From contig NZ_JASTLB010000001.1 in the NCBI RefSeq assembly GCF_030499535.1, forward strand, positions 5,394,001-5,458,000: a DNA stretch of 64,000 bases. Reading direction: 5' to 3'. The notes beneath the pieces were generated by a model. It was not told the DNA's origin and made no database searches. It worked only from the letters and a program-made list of their open reading frames with translations. The translations under genes and the position numbers were made by a program. The DNA comes from Streptomyces sp. TG1A-8. Lineage in GTDB: Bacteria; Actinomycetota; Actinomycetes; Streptomycetales; Streptomycetaceae. Shown one piece after another: positions 44,582 through 57,560 of the stretch (position 1 is the stretch's first letter; each line of letters starts with the position of its first letter).

Positions 44582-46272
44582 TGGGCGTCCTCCTGCGTGC
44601 TGTGCTGCCAGCGGTAGCCGCGCGGGGTCACCATGCGCCCCGCGACGGTCCGGGTGGCCGTGTTGCCGACGGTGACGACCGTCATCATGTCGACGACCGC
44701 CGGGTCGAGTTCCGCCAGGGTGGTCACCCGGCTGGACTCGTCCGCCCGCGAGGCGTTGCGGACGACACCGACCGGCGTGGCCGGCTCCCGGTGCTCCGCG
44801 AGGATCGCGAGCGCCTTGGGCAGCTGCCAGTGGCGGCCCCGCGAGCGCGGGTTGTAGAAGGTGACGACGAGGTCCGCCTCGGCCGCCGCCCGCACCCGCC
44901 GTTCGATGACCTCCCACGGCGTGTGCAGGTCGGACAGGCTGATCGACACGTGGTCGTGGCCCAGCGGCGCCCCCAGGACCGCCCCGGCCGCCAGCGCGGC
45001 CGTCACGCCGGGCACCCCGACCACGTCGATGTCGCAGGAGGCCTCGGCGAGCGCGGGGGAGGCCATCGCGTACACGCCCGCGTCCCCGCTGCCGATCAGC
45101 GCCACCGCGTGCCCCCGGCGGGCCTCGGCGACGGCCGTACGGGCCCGCTCCTCCTCCGCGCCGAGCCCCGACTCCAGCACCCGGGTGCCCGGCCGCAGCA
45201 GGTCGCGGATCTGGTCGACGTACTGGTCGAGCCCGACCAGCACCGAGGCCCGCCGCAGCTCGGCGGCGGCGCGCGGGGTGAGCAGGTCGCGGGCGCCGGG
45301 GCCGAGCCCGACCACCGCGAGCCGCCCGCGCCCCGGACGCCGTGCGACGGCACAGGTCGCCATGGCCGGCCGCGCCGCGGACCTGCGCTTGGGCACGAGG
45401 AGTTCGCCGCCGCCCACCAGGGCCGCCGCCTCGGCGACCGACGGGGTGCCGACGGCGGCGAGCGGCGCGTCGGACGGGTTGGGCACCTCGACGGCCGCCA
45501 GCCGTCCGGCCGGGTACGTCACCAGGGGCACCCCGAGCCGTTCGGCGGCCGCGACGATGCCGGGCTCCTGCGACTTGGCGTCCACGGTGGCCAGTTCGGC
45601 CACGGACCGCACCGAGAGCCCCGCCTCGCGCAGCGCCTCCCCGATCAGCCCCAGGACCTCCTCGGCCGGCGCGCCCCTGGACGCGCCGACCCCGACCACC
45701 AGGGACGGCGGCCTCAACAGCACCTCCCGCTCGCCGGGTTCGACGGCGCGGTCGGTGAGCCGGACGGTGTACGACCCCCGCACCGAGGTCGGCAGCGCCG
45801 GCAGCGGCCACGGCACCTCGGCCTCCAGCGCCACCGGTTCGCCGTCCAGCAGGGCCCGGGACACCGCGGCGACCGCACCCTCGAAGGGCAGCCCGAGGGT
45901 GTCGAGCCCCGGCAGGTCCACGGCGTCCGTGGCGGTCGTCACCACCGGCTCGGCACCCAGCAGCGCGCCCACCTCACGGGCGAGTTCGTTGGCGCCCCCG
46001 CCGTGCCCGCCGACCAGGGACACCGCGAACCGGCCGCCCTCGTCGACGCAGACGACGCCCGGGTCGTCCGCCTTGCCGCCGAGCAGCGGGGCGAGCAGCC
46101 GTACCGTCGCGCCCGTCGCCAGGAAGCACACCAGCTGCCCGCACTCGGCGAACGCGCTCCGCACGGCCTCCCCGACGGGGCCGTCGTACACCCGTGTGCG
46201 GTCCGGCCAGGCCGCGGCCAGCCGGTCCCGCGCCGCCGCCCCCGCCGCGGTGGCGGAAATGAGGCCGATCAC
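44578..46272 (-). CDS. cobJ: Fused CbiG / precorrin-3B C17-methyltransferase (CobJ)
   Basis: The 564-residue fusion has two parts. Residues 1-300 or so form CbiG (AECGQLVCFLATGATVRLLA, VSLVGGHGGGANELAREVGA, VVGVGASRGAPAEEVLGLI), the cobalt-precorrin-5A hydrolase of the anaerobic route. From about 315 a SAM methyltransferase begins (AVVGLGPGARDLLTPRAAAE, ALIGSGDAGVYAMASPALAE, VTFYNPRSRGRHWQLPKALA), which is CobJ/CbiH and does ring contraction. The CbiG half in an organism with a late cobaltochelatase is notable. It overlaps cobL by four bases. Confidence 0.92.
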   Translation of the reverse strand: MIGLISATAAGAAARDRLAAAWPDRTRVYDGPVGEAVRSAFAECGQLVCFLATGATVRLLAPLLGGKADDPGVVCVDEGGRFAVSLVGGHGGGANELAREVGALLGAEPVVTTATDAVDLPGLDTLGLPFEGAVAAVSRALLDGEPVALEAEVPWPLPALPTSVRGSYTVRLTDRAVEPGEREVLLRPPSLVVGVGASRGAPAEEVLGLIGEALREAGLSVRSVAELATVDAKSQEPGIVAAAERLGVPLVTYPAGRLAAVEVPNPSDAPLAAVGTPSVAEAAALVGGGELLVPKRRSAARPAMATCAVARRPGRGRLAVVGLGPGARDLLTPRAAAELRRASVLVGLDQYVDQIRDLLRPGTRVLESGLGAEEERARTAVAEARRGHAVALIGSGDAGVYAMASPALAEASCDIDVVGVPGVTAALAAGAVLGAPLGHDHVSISLSDLHTPWEVIERRVRAAAEADLVVTFYNPRSRGRHWQLPKALAILAEHREPATPVGVVRNASRADESSRVTTLAELDPAVVDMMTVVTVGNTATRTVAGRMVTPRGYRWQHSTQEDAQ

Positions 46273-47501
46273 TGGACAACTCCTTCACTAGACGACGGGG
46301 TTCTGGCACCCCAGAGCAGAAACACGGGATTGGTGGCCGCGAGCCGGGTCACGTCCCCGGGCAGCGGCGCCAGCCGCGACGACTGCAGCAGCACGCCGTC
46401 GCAGCCGAACCCGGCGGCCGTGAGCGCCTCGCGCACCACCGGCACCCGGTCCAGCGCGGCCACGGCGACGACCACGGTCCGCCGCGCCCGCCGTGCGCAG
46501 GCGGTGACGACGGCGGGCAGTTCGCGCCCCCCGCCGCCGATGAACACGGCGTCGGGATCGTCCAGGCCGGACAGTGCGGCCGGTGCCGTGCCGTGCACCA
46601 CGTCCACGTCGACGCCGTGGGCGCGCGCGTTGGCGCGGATCCGCCCGGCCCCGTCCGGGGTCTTCTCGACGGCGACGACGGCCGCGCCGAGCCGGGCGCA
46701 CTCCACGGCCACCGAACCCGATCCGGCGCCCACGTCCCACACCAGGTCTCCCAGGCGCGGCCCCAGCCGGGCCAGCGCCAGGGCCCGCACCTCGAACTTG
46801 GTGATCATCGAGTCCCGGTGCGCGAAGGCGGCCTCGTCCAGCGCCCACCGGTCCGGTCCCGCGCGCACCCCGGCGACCGTCCGCGCCGGTGCCGGCGCCC
46901 GGCCCTCGTCCAGGCACAGCACCACGCTCACCGCCGCGCCCCAGTCCCGCCGGGCGGCCTCGGCGGGCGTCACCCGCTCCACCCGCTCCCGCTCCGGGTC
47001 GCCGAGCGAGCTCGCCACCACGAGGACGCGGCCGTCCGGCAGCGCGGCCCCCAGCTCGGCGGGCCCGGCCCCCGGCCCGGTCAGCACGGCCACCTTGGGA
47101 TGCGCGCGGCACGCGTTGACCGCCGTACGCAGCTCCCGGCCGTGCGCGCTGACCACCACCGCGTCGTCCCACGGCAGTCCGGCCCGGGCGAACGCGGCGG
47201 CCACCGAGGACACCCCCGGCCGCACGTCCAGCCGCCCGGCCCCGAACCGCTCGGCCAGCGCCCGCACGATCCCGAAGAACCCGGGGTCCCCGGAGGCCAG
47301 CACGCAGACCGGCAGGTCCTTCTCCGCGTACCGCGCGATCGCGTCCAGGGCGGGCGCCAGCGGCCCGAGCACGATCCGCTCCGCGCCCGCGGGCAGCCGC
47401 ACCGCGTCCAGGTGGCGGCGCCCGCCGACCACGAGCGCGGCCCCGGCGAGCGCGCCGGGCGGGACCGGCGCTCCCGTCCCCGTGCCGACGACCGTGATCA
47501 A
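46269..47501 (-). CDS. cobL: Precorrin-6Y C5,15-methyltransferase (decarboxylating), CobL
   Basis: CobL here is 410 residues and fuses CbiE-like and CbiT-like domains. The first half is a tetrapyrrole methylase (TVVGTGTGAPVPP, VLASGDPGFFGIVRALAERF); the second has a Rossmann SAM site (DLVWDVGAGSGSVAVECARL) and decarboxylates the acetate side chain. The start is a TTG at 47501 inside a TTGA overlap with cobM. ITVVGTG is the expected N-terminus, GGGG lies upstream, and no other start codon fits. Confidence 0.9.
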   Translation of the reverse strand: MITVVGTGTGAPVPPGALAGAALVVGGRRHLDAVRLPAGAERIVLGPLAPALDAIARYAEKDLPVCVLASGDPGFFGIVRALAERFGAGRLDVRPGVSSVAAAFARAGLPWDDAVVVSAHGRELRTAVNACRAHPKVAVLTGPGAGPAELGAALPDGRVLVVASSLGDPERERVERVTPAEAARRDWGAAVSVVLCLDEGRAPAPARTVAGVRAGPDRWALDEAAFAHRDSMITKFEVRALALARLGPRLGDLVWDVGAGSGSVAVECARLGAAVVAVEKTPDGAGRIRANARAHGVDVDVVHGTAPAALSGLDDPDAVFIGGGGRELPAVVTACARRARRTVVVAVAALDRVPVVREALTAAGFGCDGVLLQSSRLAPLPGDVTRLAATNPVFLLWGARTPSSSEGVVQ

Positions 47502-48316
47502 CTCTTCGCCCCCCGCTCGCGCAGGGCCCGCCGCGCCTCGGGGTCGGCCTTGCGGTGGCCGTGGAAGTGCCCCGGGTGGTACAGGTGCGAGCGGGTGCCG
47601 TGGGCGTCCAGGGCCGGGCCGACCAGGAAGAGCGTGTGCTTCCAGAACCTGTGCTCCTTGACGGTCTCCTCCAGCGTGCCGATGGTGCACCGCACGATCA
47701 GCTCCTCCGGCCAGGTCGCCTGGTGGGCGACGATCACCGGGGTGCCGGCCGGGTAGCCGCCCTCCAGCAGCTCGCGCACCAGCTGGCCGCTGCGGGCCGC
47801 CGACAGGAAGACCGCCATGGTGGTGCCGTGCCGGGCGAACTCGCGCACCTCCTCGCCGGGCGGCATCGGCGTCTTGCCGCCGCCCAGCCGGGTCAGGACC
47901 ACGGACTGGGCCACCTCCGGGACGGTCAGCTCGCGCCGGACGAGCGCGGCGACCGCGGAGAAGGACGACACCCCCGGTACGACCTCCGTGGCGATCCCGA
48001 TGTCGGCGCACCGGTCCAGCTGCTCCTGCGTGCCGCCCCACAGCGCCGGGTCGCCGGAGTGGATGCGCGCCACCCGCAGCCCCTCGGCGTGGGCGCGCCG
48101 GTAGACGGCCACCACGTCCTCCAGGGACATGACGGCCGAGTCCAGGATCTCCGCGCCCTCGCGCGCGTGCTCCAGGACCTCGGCCTGGACCAGGCTGGCC
48201 GCCCAGATCACCACGTCCGCCTCCGCGATCGCGCGCGCGGCCCGGAACGTCAGCAGGTCGGCGGCGCCGGGGCCGGCACCGACGAACGTCACCTTGCCGG
48301 TGGGGGCATCGGCCAT
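47498..48316 (-). CDS. cobM: Precorrin-4 C11-methyltransferase
   Basis: The 272-residue CobM/CbiF methylase has TFVGAGPGAADLLTFRAARA, RIHSGDPALWGGTQEQLDRC and VVPGVSSFSAVAALVRREL. It is the first gene of the second cob operon (cobM-cobL-cbiG/cobJ-cobH-cbiX-cobC), all with overlapping ends. The 141-base region in front, shared with the ZIP gene, shows no riboswitch. A His-rich LYHPGHFHGHRK stretch near the C-terminus is a small oddity. Confidence 0.93.
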   Translation of the reverse strand: MADAPTGKVTFVGAGPGAADLLTFRAARAIAEADVVIWAASLVQAEVLEHAREGAEILDSAVMSLEDVVAVYRRAHAEGLRVARIHSGDPALWGGTQEQLDRCADIGIATEVVPGVSSFSAVAALVRRELTVPEVAQSVVLTRLGGGKTPMPPGEEVREFARHGTTMAVFLSAARSGQLVRELLEGGYPAGTPVIVAHQATWPEELIVRCTIGTLEETVKEHRFWKHTLFLVGPALDAHGTRSHLYHPGHFHGHRKADPEARRALRERGAKS

Positions 48317-48457
48317 GGGAAGGGTCCTCTCCTACGGAAGCTCTGGACGTGGTCTCCCGCACACCGGGCGGGAGGATCAGGGGGAATGTCAGGGTTTGGC
48401 GGTGCGGTGAACGCGCTGGATGTGCGCTGGGGCGCCTCCATCGGATAGCAAGGGCCC

Positions 48458-49189
48458 ATGGCGGTCTTCGTCGCGCTCGGCGCGTTCTTGATGACGCTGG
48501 CCGGCGGCTGGACGGCACAGCGGGTGACCGACCGCCGCCATCTCGTCCTGGGGCTGGCCGGCGGGCTGATGCTGGGCGTGGTCGGCCTGGACCTGCTGCC
48601 GGAGGCGCTCGACGCGGCCGGCCGCGAGGTCTTCGGCGTGCCCGCGGCCCTGCTGCTGTTCGTGGCCGGGTTCCTGCTGGCCCACCTGGTGGAGCGCACG
48701 CTGGCCGCGCGCCAGGCGGCCCACGGCGGTGACGAGCACACCCACCGGGCGCCCCAGGTGGGCCTGACGGCGGCCGGCGCGATGGTCGGCCACAGCGCCA
48801 TGGACGGCGTGGCGATCGGCGCGGCCTTCCAGGTGGGCGGCGGCATGGGCACGGCCGTGGCGCTCGCCGTGATCGCGCACGACTTCGCCGACGGCTTCAA
48901 CACCTTCACCCTCACGAGCCTGTACGGCAACGCCCGCCGCCGGGCGCTGGCGATGCTCCTGGCCGACGCCTGCGCCCCGCTCGCGGGCGCGCTGTCGACC
49001 CTGTTCTTCCACCTCCCGGAACAGGCGCTCGGCGGCTACCTCGGTCTCTTCGGCGGTGTCCTGCTCTACCTCGCCGCCGCCGAGATCCTCCCCGAGGCCC
49101 ACCACGAGCACCCCGCCCGCTCCACCCTGCTGTGCACGGTGGCCGGCGCGGCCTTCGTCTGGCTGGTGGTCGGCCTCTCCGGCGGCTGA
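48458..49189 (+). CDS. ZIP-family divalent metal transporter
   Basis: The 243-residue membrane protein has about eight helices. The helix-4 metal site reads VGHSAMDGVAIG and helix 5 IAHDFADGFNTF, a variant of the usual HExPEG motif. A short His loop, HGGDEHTHRA, lies between helices 3 and 4. ZIP proteins bring zinc, iron or other divalent metals into the cytoplasm. It is the only plus-strand gene within the cob region, lying between its two operons, so cobalt or zinc supply is an attractive but unproven role. Confidence 0.88.
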   Translation: MAVFVALGAFLMTLAGGWTAQRVTDRRHLVLGLAGGLMLGVVGLDLLPEALDAAGREVFGVPAALLLFVAGFLLAHLVERTLAARQAAHGGDEHTHRAPQVGLTAAGAMVGHSAMDGVAIGAAFQVGGGMGTAVALAVIAHDFADGFNTFTLTSLYGNARRRALAMLLADACAPLAGALSTLFFHLPEQALGGYLGLFGGVLLYLAAAEILPEAHHEHPARSTLLCTVAGAAFVWLVVGLSGG

Positions 49190-49203
49190 GCGCACCGTCC
49201 GCC

Positions 49204-49935
49204 TCACAGCTTCCCGCCCCGCCCGCCGTCGCGCCGCGGCGGCGCGATCAGCGTCGAGAGGTAGGGCAGCGGCACCCCGTCCAGCTCGCCGGCGGGCCGC
49301 ACCGACTCCTCCGGCAGCCCGAGCGCCGACCCCCACACCGCGTCCCCGAGCCGCCCGGTCCGCCGCAGCGCCTCGGCGACCTCGGCGGCCTGCCGCCCGA
49401 ACTTGTACGCCACGACCGTCCCAGGCCCGGCCAGTGCCTCCTCGAGCACGGCCGAGCCCGCCGTCACCGGCACCAGCGTCAGCGGCTCGGTGCCCTCCGT
49501 CAGCACGGCACCGGAGCGCGCCGCGAGGTCCTGCATCGCGGTGATGCCCGGCACCGTCTCCACCGCGATCCCGGGCACCAGTTCCGCGACGGTCTGCGCG
49601 AGATAGGTGAACGTCGAGTACACGTTCGGGTCGCCGATGGTGGCGAAGGCCACGCACCCGTACCGGCCGAGCAGCTCGGCGACCCGGGCGCCCGCCGCGT
49701 CCCAGGCGGCCTCCCGGCGCGCCCGGTCGGTCCGCTCGTTCAGCGCGAACACCACCCGGACGATCTTCTCGCCGGGCACGTAGTGCGCCACGGTCGCCTC
49801 GGCCCGCCCGCGCTCGCCCGTGTCCATGACGGGCACGACGACGATGTCGGCCGCGCGCAGGGCGTTGACCCCCTTGACGGTCACCAGCTCCGGGTCACCG
49901 GGACCGACCCCGACTCCGACCAGCCTGCTGCTCAT
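49204..49935 (-). CDS. cobI: Precorrin-2 C20-methyltransferase
   Basis: The 243-residue CobI/CbiL methylase has GVGVGPGDPELVTVKGVNAL, FATIGDPNVYSTFTYLAQ and VETVPGITAMQDLAARSGA. It is last in the riboswitch-led operon, and its ATG overlaps the cobB stop. Only 14 bases separate it from the convergent ZIP gene. Confidence 0.93.
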   Translation of the reverse strand: MSSRLVGVGVGPGDPELVTVKGVNALRAADIVVVPVMDTGERGRAEATVAHYVPGEKIVRVVFALNERTDRARREAAWDAAGARVAELLGRYGCVAFATIGDPNVYSTFTYLAQTVAELVPGIAVETVPGITAMQDLAARSGAVLTEGTEPLTLVPVTAGSAVLEEALAGPGTVVAYKFGRQAAEVAEALRRTGRLGDAVWGSALGLPEESVRPAGELDGVPLPYLSTLIAPPRRDGGRGGKL

Positions 49936-51302
49936 GACGTCCGGCACCTCTCCACGAACCGACGGGCCACACCGGGCTCGGCCGCCCAGTGCGTGTGCAG
50001 GTAACTCGCGTGCACGCCCTGCTGTACGAAACCCTCGACCCGCCGGACCGGGGCCCGCACGCCCCAGGCGGGGACCGCGCCGGCGCCGGGCTCGACGGCC
50101 GTGCGGTGGAACTCGTGCCCGCGCAGCCGCGTCCCCGCGCCGGCCAGCACGCTGTCCGCGACCGCGACCGCGTCCCGGTAGCCGAGGGTGAGCCGTTCGG
50201 TCATCCGCGCGGTGGCGTCCAGCACCCCGCACATGGGCAGCCCGTCCAGCTCCCGGCACAGGTAGAGCAGTCCGGCGCACTCGGCGGCCACCGGCGCCCC
50301 GCCCAGGGCCAGTGCGGCGACGGCCCGGCGGAGCGGCTCGTTGGCGGCCAGTTCGGCGGCGTACACCTCGGGGAAACCCCCGCCGACGACCAGCCCGGCC
50401 GTCCCCTCGGGCAGCCGCTCGTCCCGGAGCGGGTCGAAGGTGACGACGTCCGCCCCGGCGGCGGCCAGCAACTCGGCGTGCTCGGCGTAGGAGAAGGTGA
50501 ACGCCGCTCCACCGGCGACGGCGATCCGCGGCGCCCGCGTCCCGGCCGTCCCGGCCGACGCGTGCACGGCCGCTGCCGCGTCCCAGGCCGCGTCCGGCAG
50601 CGCGCCCGCACCGCGGGCCAGCGCCACCAGCGCCTCCAGGTCGCACCCCTGGGCCACCTGTGCCGCCATGGCCCCGACGGCGTCGACCGCGGCCGGCCGA
50701 CGCTCGGCGGCCGGCACCAGCCCCAGGTGCCGCGACGGCGTGTCCACTTGCGGCGCCCGCCGCAGCACCCCCAGCACCGGGACGCCGGCCGAGTCCAGTG
50801 CCTCCCGCAGCAGCGCCTCGTGCCGGTCGGAGCCGACCTTGTTCAGGATCACGCCCCCGATCCGCACCCCCGGGTCCCAGGACGCGAACCCGTGCACCAG
50901 CGCCGCCACCGACCGCGACTGCGACGAGGCGTCCACGACCAGCACCACCGGCGCGCGCAGCAGCTTGGCGACCTGGGCGGTGGAGGCGAGCTCCCCCTCG
51001 CCCGCGGCCCCGTCGAACAGCCCCATCACGCCCTCGACGACGGCGATGTCGCACCCCCTCGCCCCGTGCAGGAACAGCGGGGCGACCAGCTCCGGCCCGC
51101 ACAGGTACGCGTCGAGGTTCCGCCCCGCCCGCCCGGTCGCCAGCGCGTGGTACCCGGGGTCGATGTAGTCCGGGCCGACCTTGTGCGGGGACACGGCGAG
51201 CCCCCGCGCGGCCAGCGCGGCCATCAGCCCCGTGGCGACGGTGGTCTTGCCGCTGCCCGACGACGGCGCGGCGACGACCAGCCGGGGCACCGGCACACTC
51301 AC
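49932..51302 (-). CDS. cobB: Cobyrinate / hydrogenobyrinate a,c-diamide synthase
   Basis: The 456-residue CobB/CbiA protein is an ATP- and glutamine-dependent amidase. It has an N-terminal P-loop (APSSGSGKTTVATGLMAAL), HKVGPDYIDPGYH and a class I glutamine amidotransferase domain with nucleophile Cys in AAECAGLLYLCREL. It amidates the a and c side chains. The GTG at 51302 overlaps the cobO stop. Confidence 0.93.
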   Translation of the reverse strand: MSVPVPRLVVAAPSSGSGKTTVATGLMAALAARGLAVSPHKVGPDYIDPGYHALATGRAGRNLDAYLCGPELVAPLFLHGARGCDIAVVEGVMGLFDGAAGEGELASTAQVAKLLRAPVVLVVDASSQSRSVAALVHGFASWDPGVRIGGVILNKVGSDRHEALLREALDSAGVPVLGVLRRAPQVDTPSRHLGLVPAAERRPAAVDAVGAMAAQVAQGCDLEALVALARGAGALPDAAWDAAAAVHASAGTAGTRAPRIAVAGGAAFTFSYAEHAELLAAAGADVVTFDPLRDERLPEGTAGLVVGGGFPEVYAAELAANEPLRRAVAALALGGAPVAAECAGLLYLCRELDGLPMCGVLDATARMTERLTLGYRDAVAVADSVLAGAGTRLRGHEFHRTAVEPGAGAVPAWGVRAPVRRVEGFVQQGVHASYLHTHWAAEPGVARRFVERCRTS

Positions 51303-51898
51303 CACTCGATGCCCTTCTGGCCCTTCTGCCCCACGTCCATGGGGTGCTTGACCTTGGACATGTCGGTCACGAGGTCGGCGAAGTCCACCAGCCTCCCGGG
51401 CGCGTTCCGCCCGGTGATCACGACGTGCTGGGTGCCGGGGCGGTCGCGCAGCACCTCGATTACCTCGTCGGTGTCGATCCATCCCCAGTGCATCGGGTAC
51501 GCGAACTCGTCCAGCACGTACAGCCGGTACGTCTGGGCGGCCAGGTCCCGCTTGACCTGCTCCCAGCCCTCGCGGGCCTTGTCCTCGTTGTCCATCTGGG
51601 AGTCCCGCTGGACCCAGGACCAGCCCTCGCCCATCTTGTGCCAGTCGACGGTCCCGCCCTGCCCGGAGGCGCCCAGCACCCGCAGCGCGTTCTCCTCGCC
51701 GACCTTCCACTTGGCCGACTTCACGAACTGGAACACCCCGATGGGCCACCCCTGGTTCCAGGCCCGCAGCGCGAGCCCGAACGCGGCGGTGGACTTGCCC
51801 TTGCCGACGCCGGTGTGCACGACGACCAGCGGACGGTTGCGCCGCTGCCGTGTCGTCAGCCCGTCGTCCGGCACCACACTCGGCTGTCCCTGCGGCAT
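51299..51898 (-). CDS. cobO: Cob(I)yrinic acid a,c-diamide adenosyltransferase (BtuR/CobO)
   Basis: The 199-residue adenosyltransferase has the P-loop VHTGVGKGKSTAAFGLALRA, the block VGEENALRVLGASGQGGTVD and YVLDEFAYPMHWGWID. It attaches the adenosyl ligand to cobalt. The ATG at 51898 shares one base with the upstream TAA. Confidence 0.95.
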   Translation of the reverse strand: MPQGQPSVVPDDGLTTRQRRNRPLVVVHTGVGKGKSTAAFGLALRAWNQGWPIGVFQFVKSAKWKVGEENALRVLGASGQGGTVDWHKMGEGWSWVQRDSQMDNEDKAREGWEQVKRDLAAQTYRLYVLDEFAYPMHWGWIDTDEVIEVLRDRPGTQHVVITGRNAPGRLVDFADLVTDMSKVKHPMDVGQKGQKGIEW

Positions 51899-53906
51899 TA
51901 CGCGGCCCTCCCCGAAGTCCCCTGCACATCCCTGACCAGCCCGGCGATCGAGTCGGCCCGCAACTCCTCCAGCGTGACGGCCGTACCGCCCAGCTCACCC
52001 GCGAGCCGCCCGGCGAGCCCGAGCCGCACCGGCCCCGACTCGCAGTCCACGACCACGCAGGCGGTCCCGTCGGCCGCGAACAGCCGCGCCGCCCGCCCGG
52101 CCAGCGCGACCGGCTCCGGGCCGCCGGTGGCCCGCCCGTCGGTCACCACCACGACCAGTGCCCGCCGCGCCGGGTCCCGCAGCCGCTCCACGCGCAGCAC
52201 CTCGTGCGCCCTGAGCAGCCCGGCCGCCAGCGGCGTCCGGCCGCCGGTCGGCAGCGACTCCAGCCGGGCGGCGGCCGCGTCGACGGATGAGGTGGGCGGC
52301 AGGGCGACGTCCGCGCCGGCGCCCCGGAACGCCACCAGCCCCACCTTGTCCCGCCGCTGGTAGGCGTCCAGCAGCAGGGACAGCACGGCCCCCTTCACGG
52401 CGCTCATCCGCTGCCGTGCCGCCATCGACCCGGAGGCGTCCACGACGAACAGCACGAGGTTGCCCTCGCGCCCCTCGCGGGCCGCCTGGCGCAGGTCGTC
52501 CCGGCGCAGCACCAGTCCCGGCCCGGACCGGCCGCGCGCCCGCTGGTGCGGGGCGGCGGCCCGCACGGTGGCCGCCAGGTGCAGCTTGGTCAGCGCCCCC
52601 CGGGGGCGGTGGGCCCCGGTGGTCCGGCCGTGCTCGGTCCGCGCCCGCGAGCGCCGCCCGGCGGCGCCCTCGCCGATGCCGGGCACGCTCAGCGCCCGGG
52701 CCCTGAACGGCTCGGCGGCCCGCGCCGGAGCCTGCTCGCCCGAGCCGGCGCCGGACGCCTGGGGCTCCCCGCCCTCGCCGGCCTCCGGCCGCGCCCCGGT
52801 GTCGCCGCCGGACGGGGCACCCTCGTCCCGCGGGGGCTGCCCGCCGCCACCGGGACCGCCGGGATCGGGGTCCTCGTCGGGGTCCTCGTCGCCCGAGGGG
52901 CCGCCGAACCGCTCCAGCGTCTCGTCGAGCCTGTCCTCGTCCAGACCGGGCGCGTCGAACGGGTTGCGCCGGCGCCGGTGCGGCAGCGCGAGCAGCGCGG
53001 CCTGCCGGACGTCCTCCGCGAGCACGTCCGTGCGCCCCGCCCACGCGGCCAGCGCGGTCGCGGTGCGGGCCATCACGATGTCGGCCCGCATGCCGTCCAC
53101 CTCGAAGGCCGCGCAGGTCGCCGCGATCTGCCGCAGCGCCCCGTCGCCCAGCCGCACCTGCGGCAGCAGCTCCCGCGCCGCGAGGATCCGCCGGCGCACG
53201 TCGGCCTCCTCCTGTGCCCAGCCCGCGGCGAACCCGTCGGGATCGTCGTCGTACGCCAGCCTGCGCCGCACCACCTCCACGCGCTGCTCCGGCTCCCGCG
53301 AGGCGGCGACCTCCACAGTGAGCCCGAACCGGTCCAGCAACTGCGGCCGCAGCTCGCCCTCTTCGGGGTTCATGGTGCCGACCAGCAGGAAACGGGCGGC
53401 GTGCCGCACGGAGACGCCCTCGCGCTCGACGTACGAGGCACCCATCGCCGCCGCGTCCAGCAGCAGGTTGACCAGGTGGTCGTGGAGGAGGTTGACCTCG
53501 TCCACGTACAGGATCCCGCGGTGGGCGTCGGCGAGCAGCCCGGGCTCGAACGCCTTCACGCCCTCGGCGAGCGCCCGCTCGATGTCGAGGGCGCCCACCA
53601 GCCGGTCCTCGGAGGCGCCGACGGGCAGCTCGACCATCCGCGCGGGGCGCGACGCGCGGGCGCCCGGCGGGTGCGGGCCGTCCGGGCAGCCGGGGTCCGG
53701 GGCGGCGGGGTCGCAGGAGAAGCGGCAGCCGGGGGCGACGTCCACGGCCGGCATGAGCGCCGCGAGCGCCCGCACGGCCGTCGACTTGGCGGTGCCCTTC
53801 TCACCGCGCACCAGCACACCGCCGACCGCCGGCGACACGGCGTTCAGCAGCAGCGCGAGCCGCAGGTCGTCCTGGCCGACCACGGCCGTGAACGGAAAGG
53901 GGGTAC

Positions 53907-53910
<4 letters not shown>
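51898..53910 (-). CDS. Cobaltochelatase AAA/VWA subunit (ChlI-ChlD-type fusion)
   Basis: The 670-residue protein fuses two parts. Residues 1-340 or so are an AAA+ ATPase of the magnesium chelatase I type (LVRGEKGTAKSTAVRALAAL, ILYVDEVNLLHDHLVNLLLD). A long acidic Pro/Gly-rich linker (about 345-440) follows, and then a von Willebrand A domain with an intact MIDAS motif (LFVVDASGSMAARQRM). With CobN it forms the ATP-dependent late cobaltochelatase, replacing CobS and CobT of proteobacteria. The GTG at 53910 overlaps the cobN stop. Confidence 0.9.

Positions 53911-57556
<3,646 letters not shown>

Positions 57557-57560
<4 letters not shown>

Noticed and set aside
44602..47661. Plus-strand open frame of about 1000 codons across the cob genes
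   Set aside because: It lies antisense to cbiG-cobJ and cobL, has Arg/Pro/Ala/His-rich composition without domains, and is the usual GC-driven shadow.
48317..48457. Possible second cobalamin riboswitch upstream of cobM
   Set aside because: The leader lacks the conserved GCCACTG and CCAGGA-type segments and is too short.
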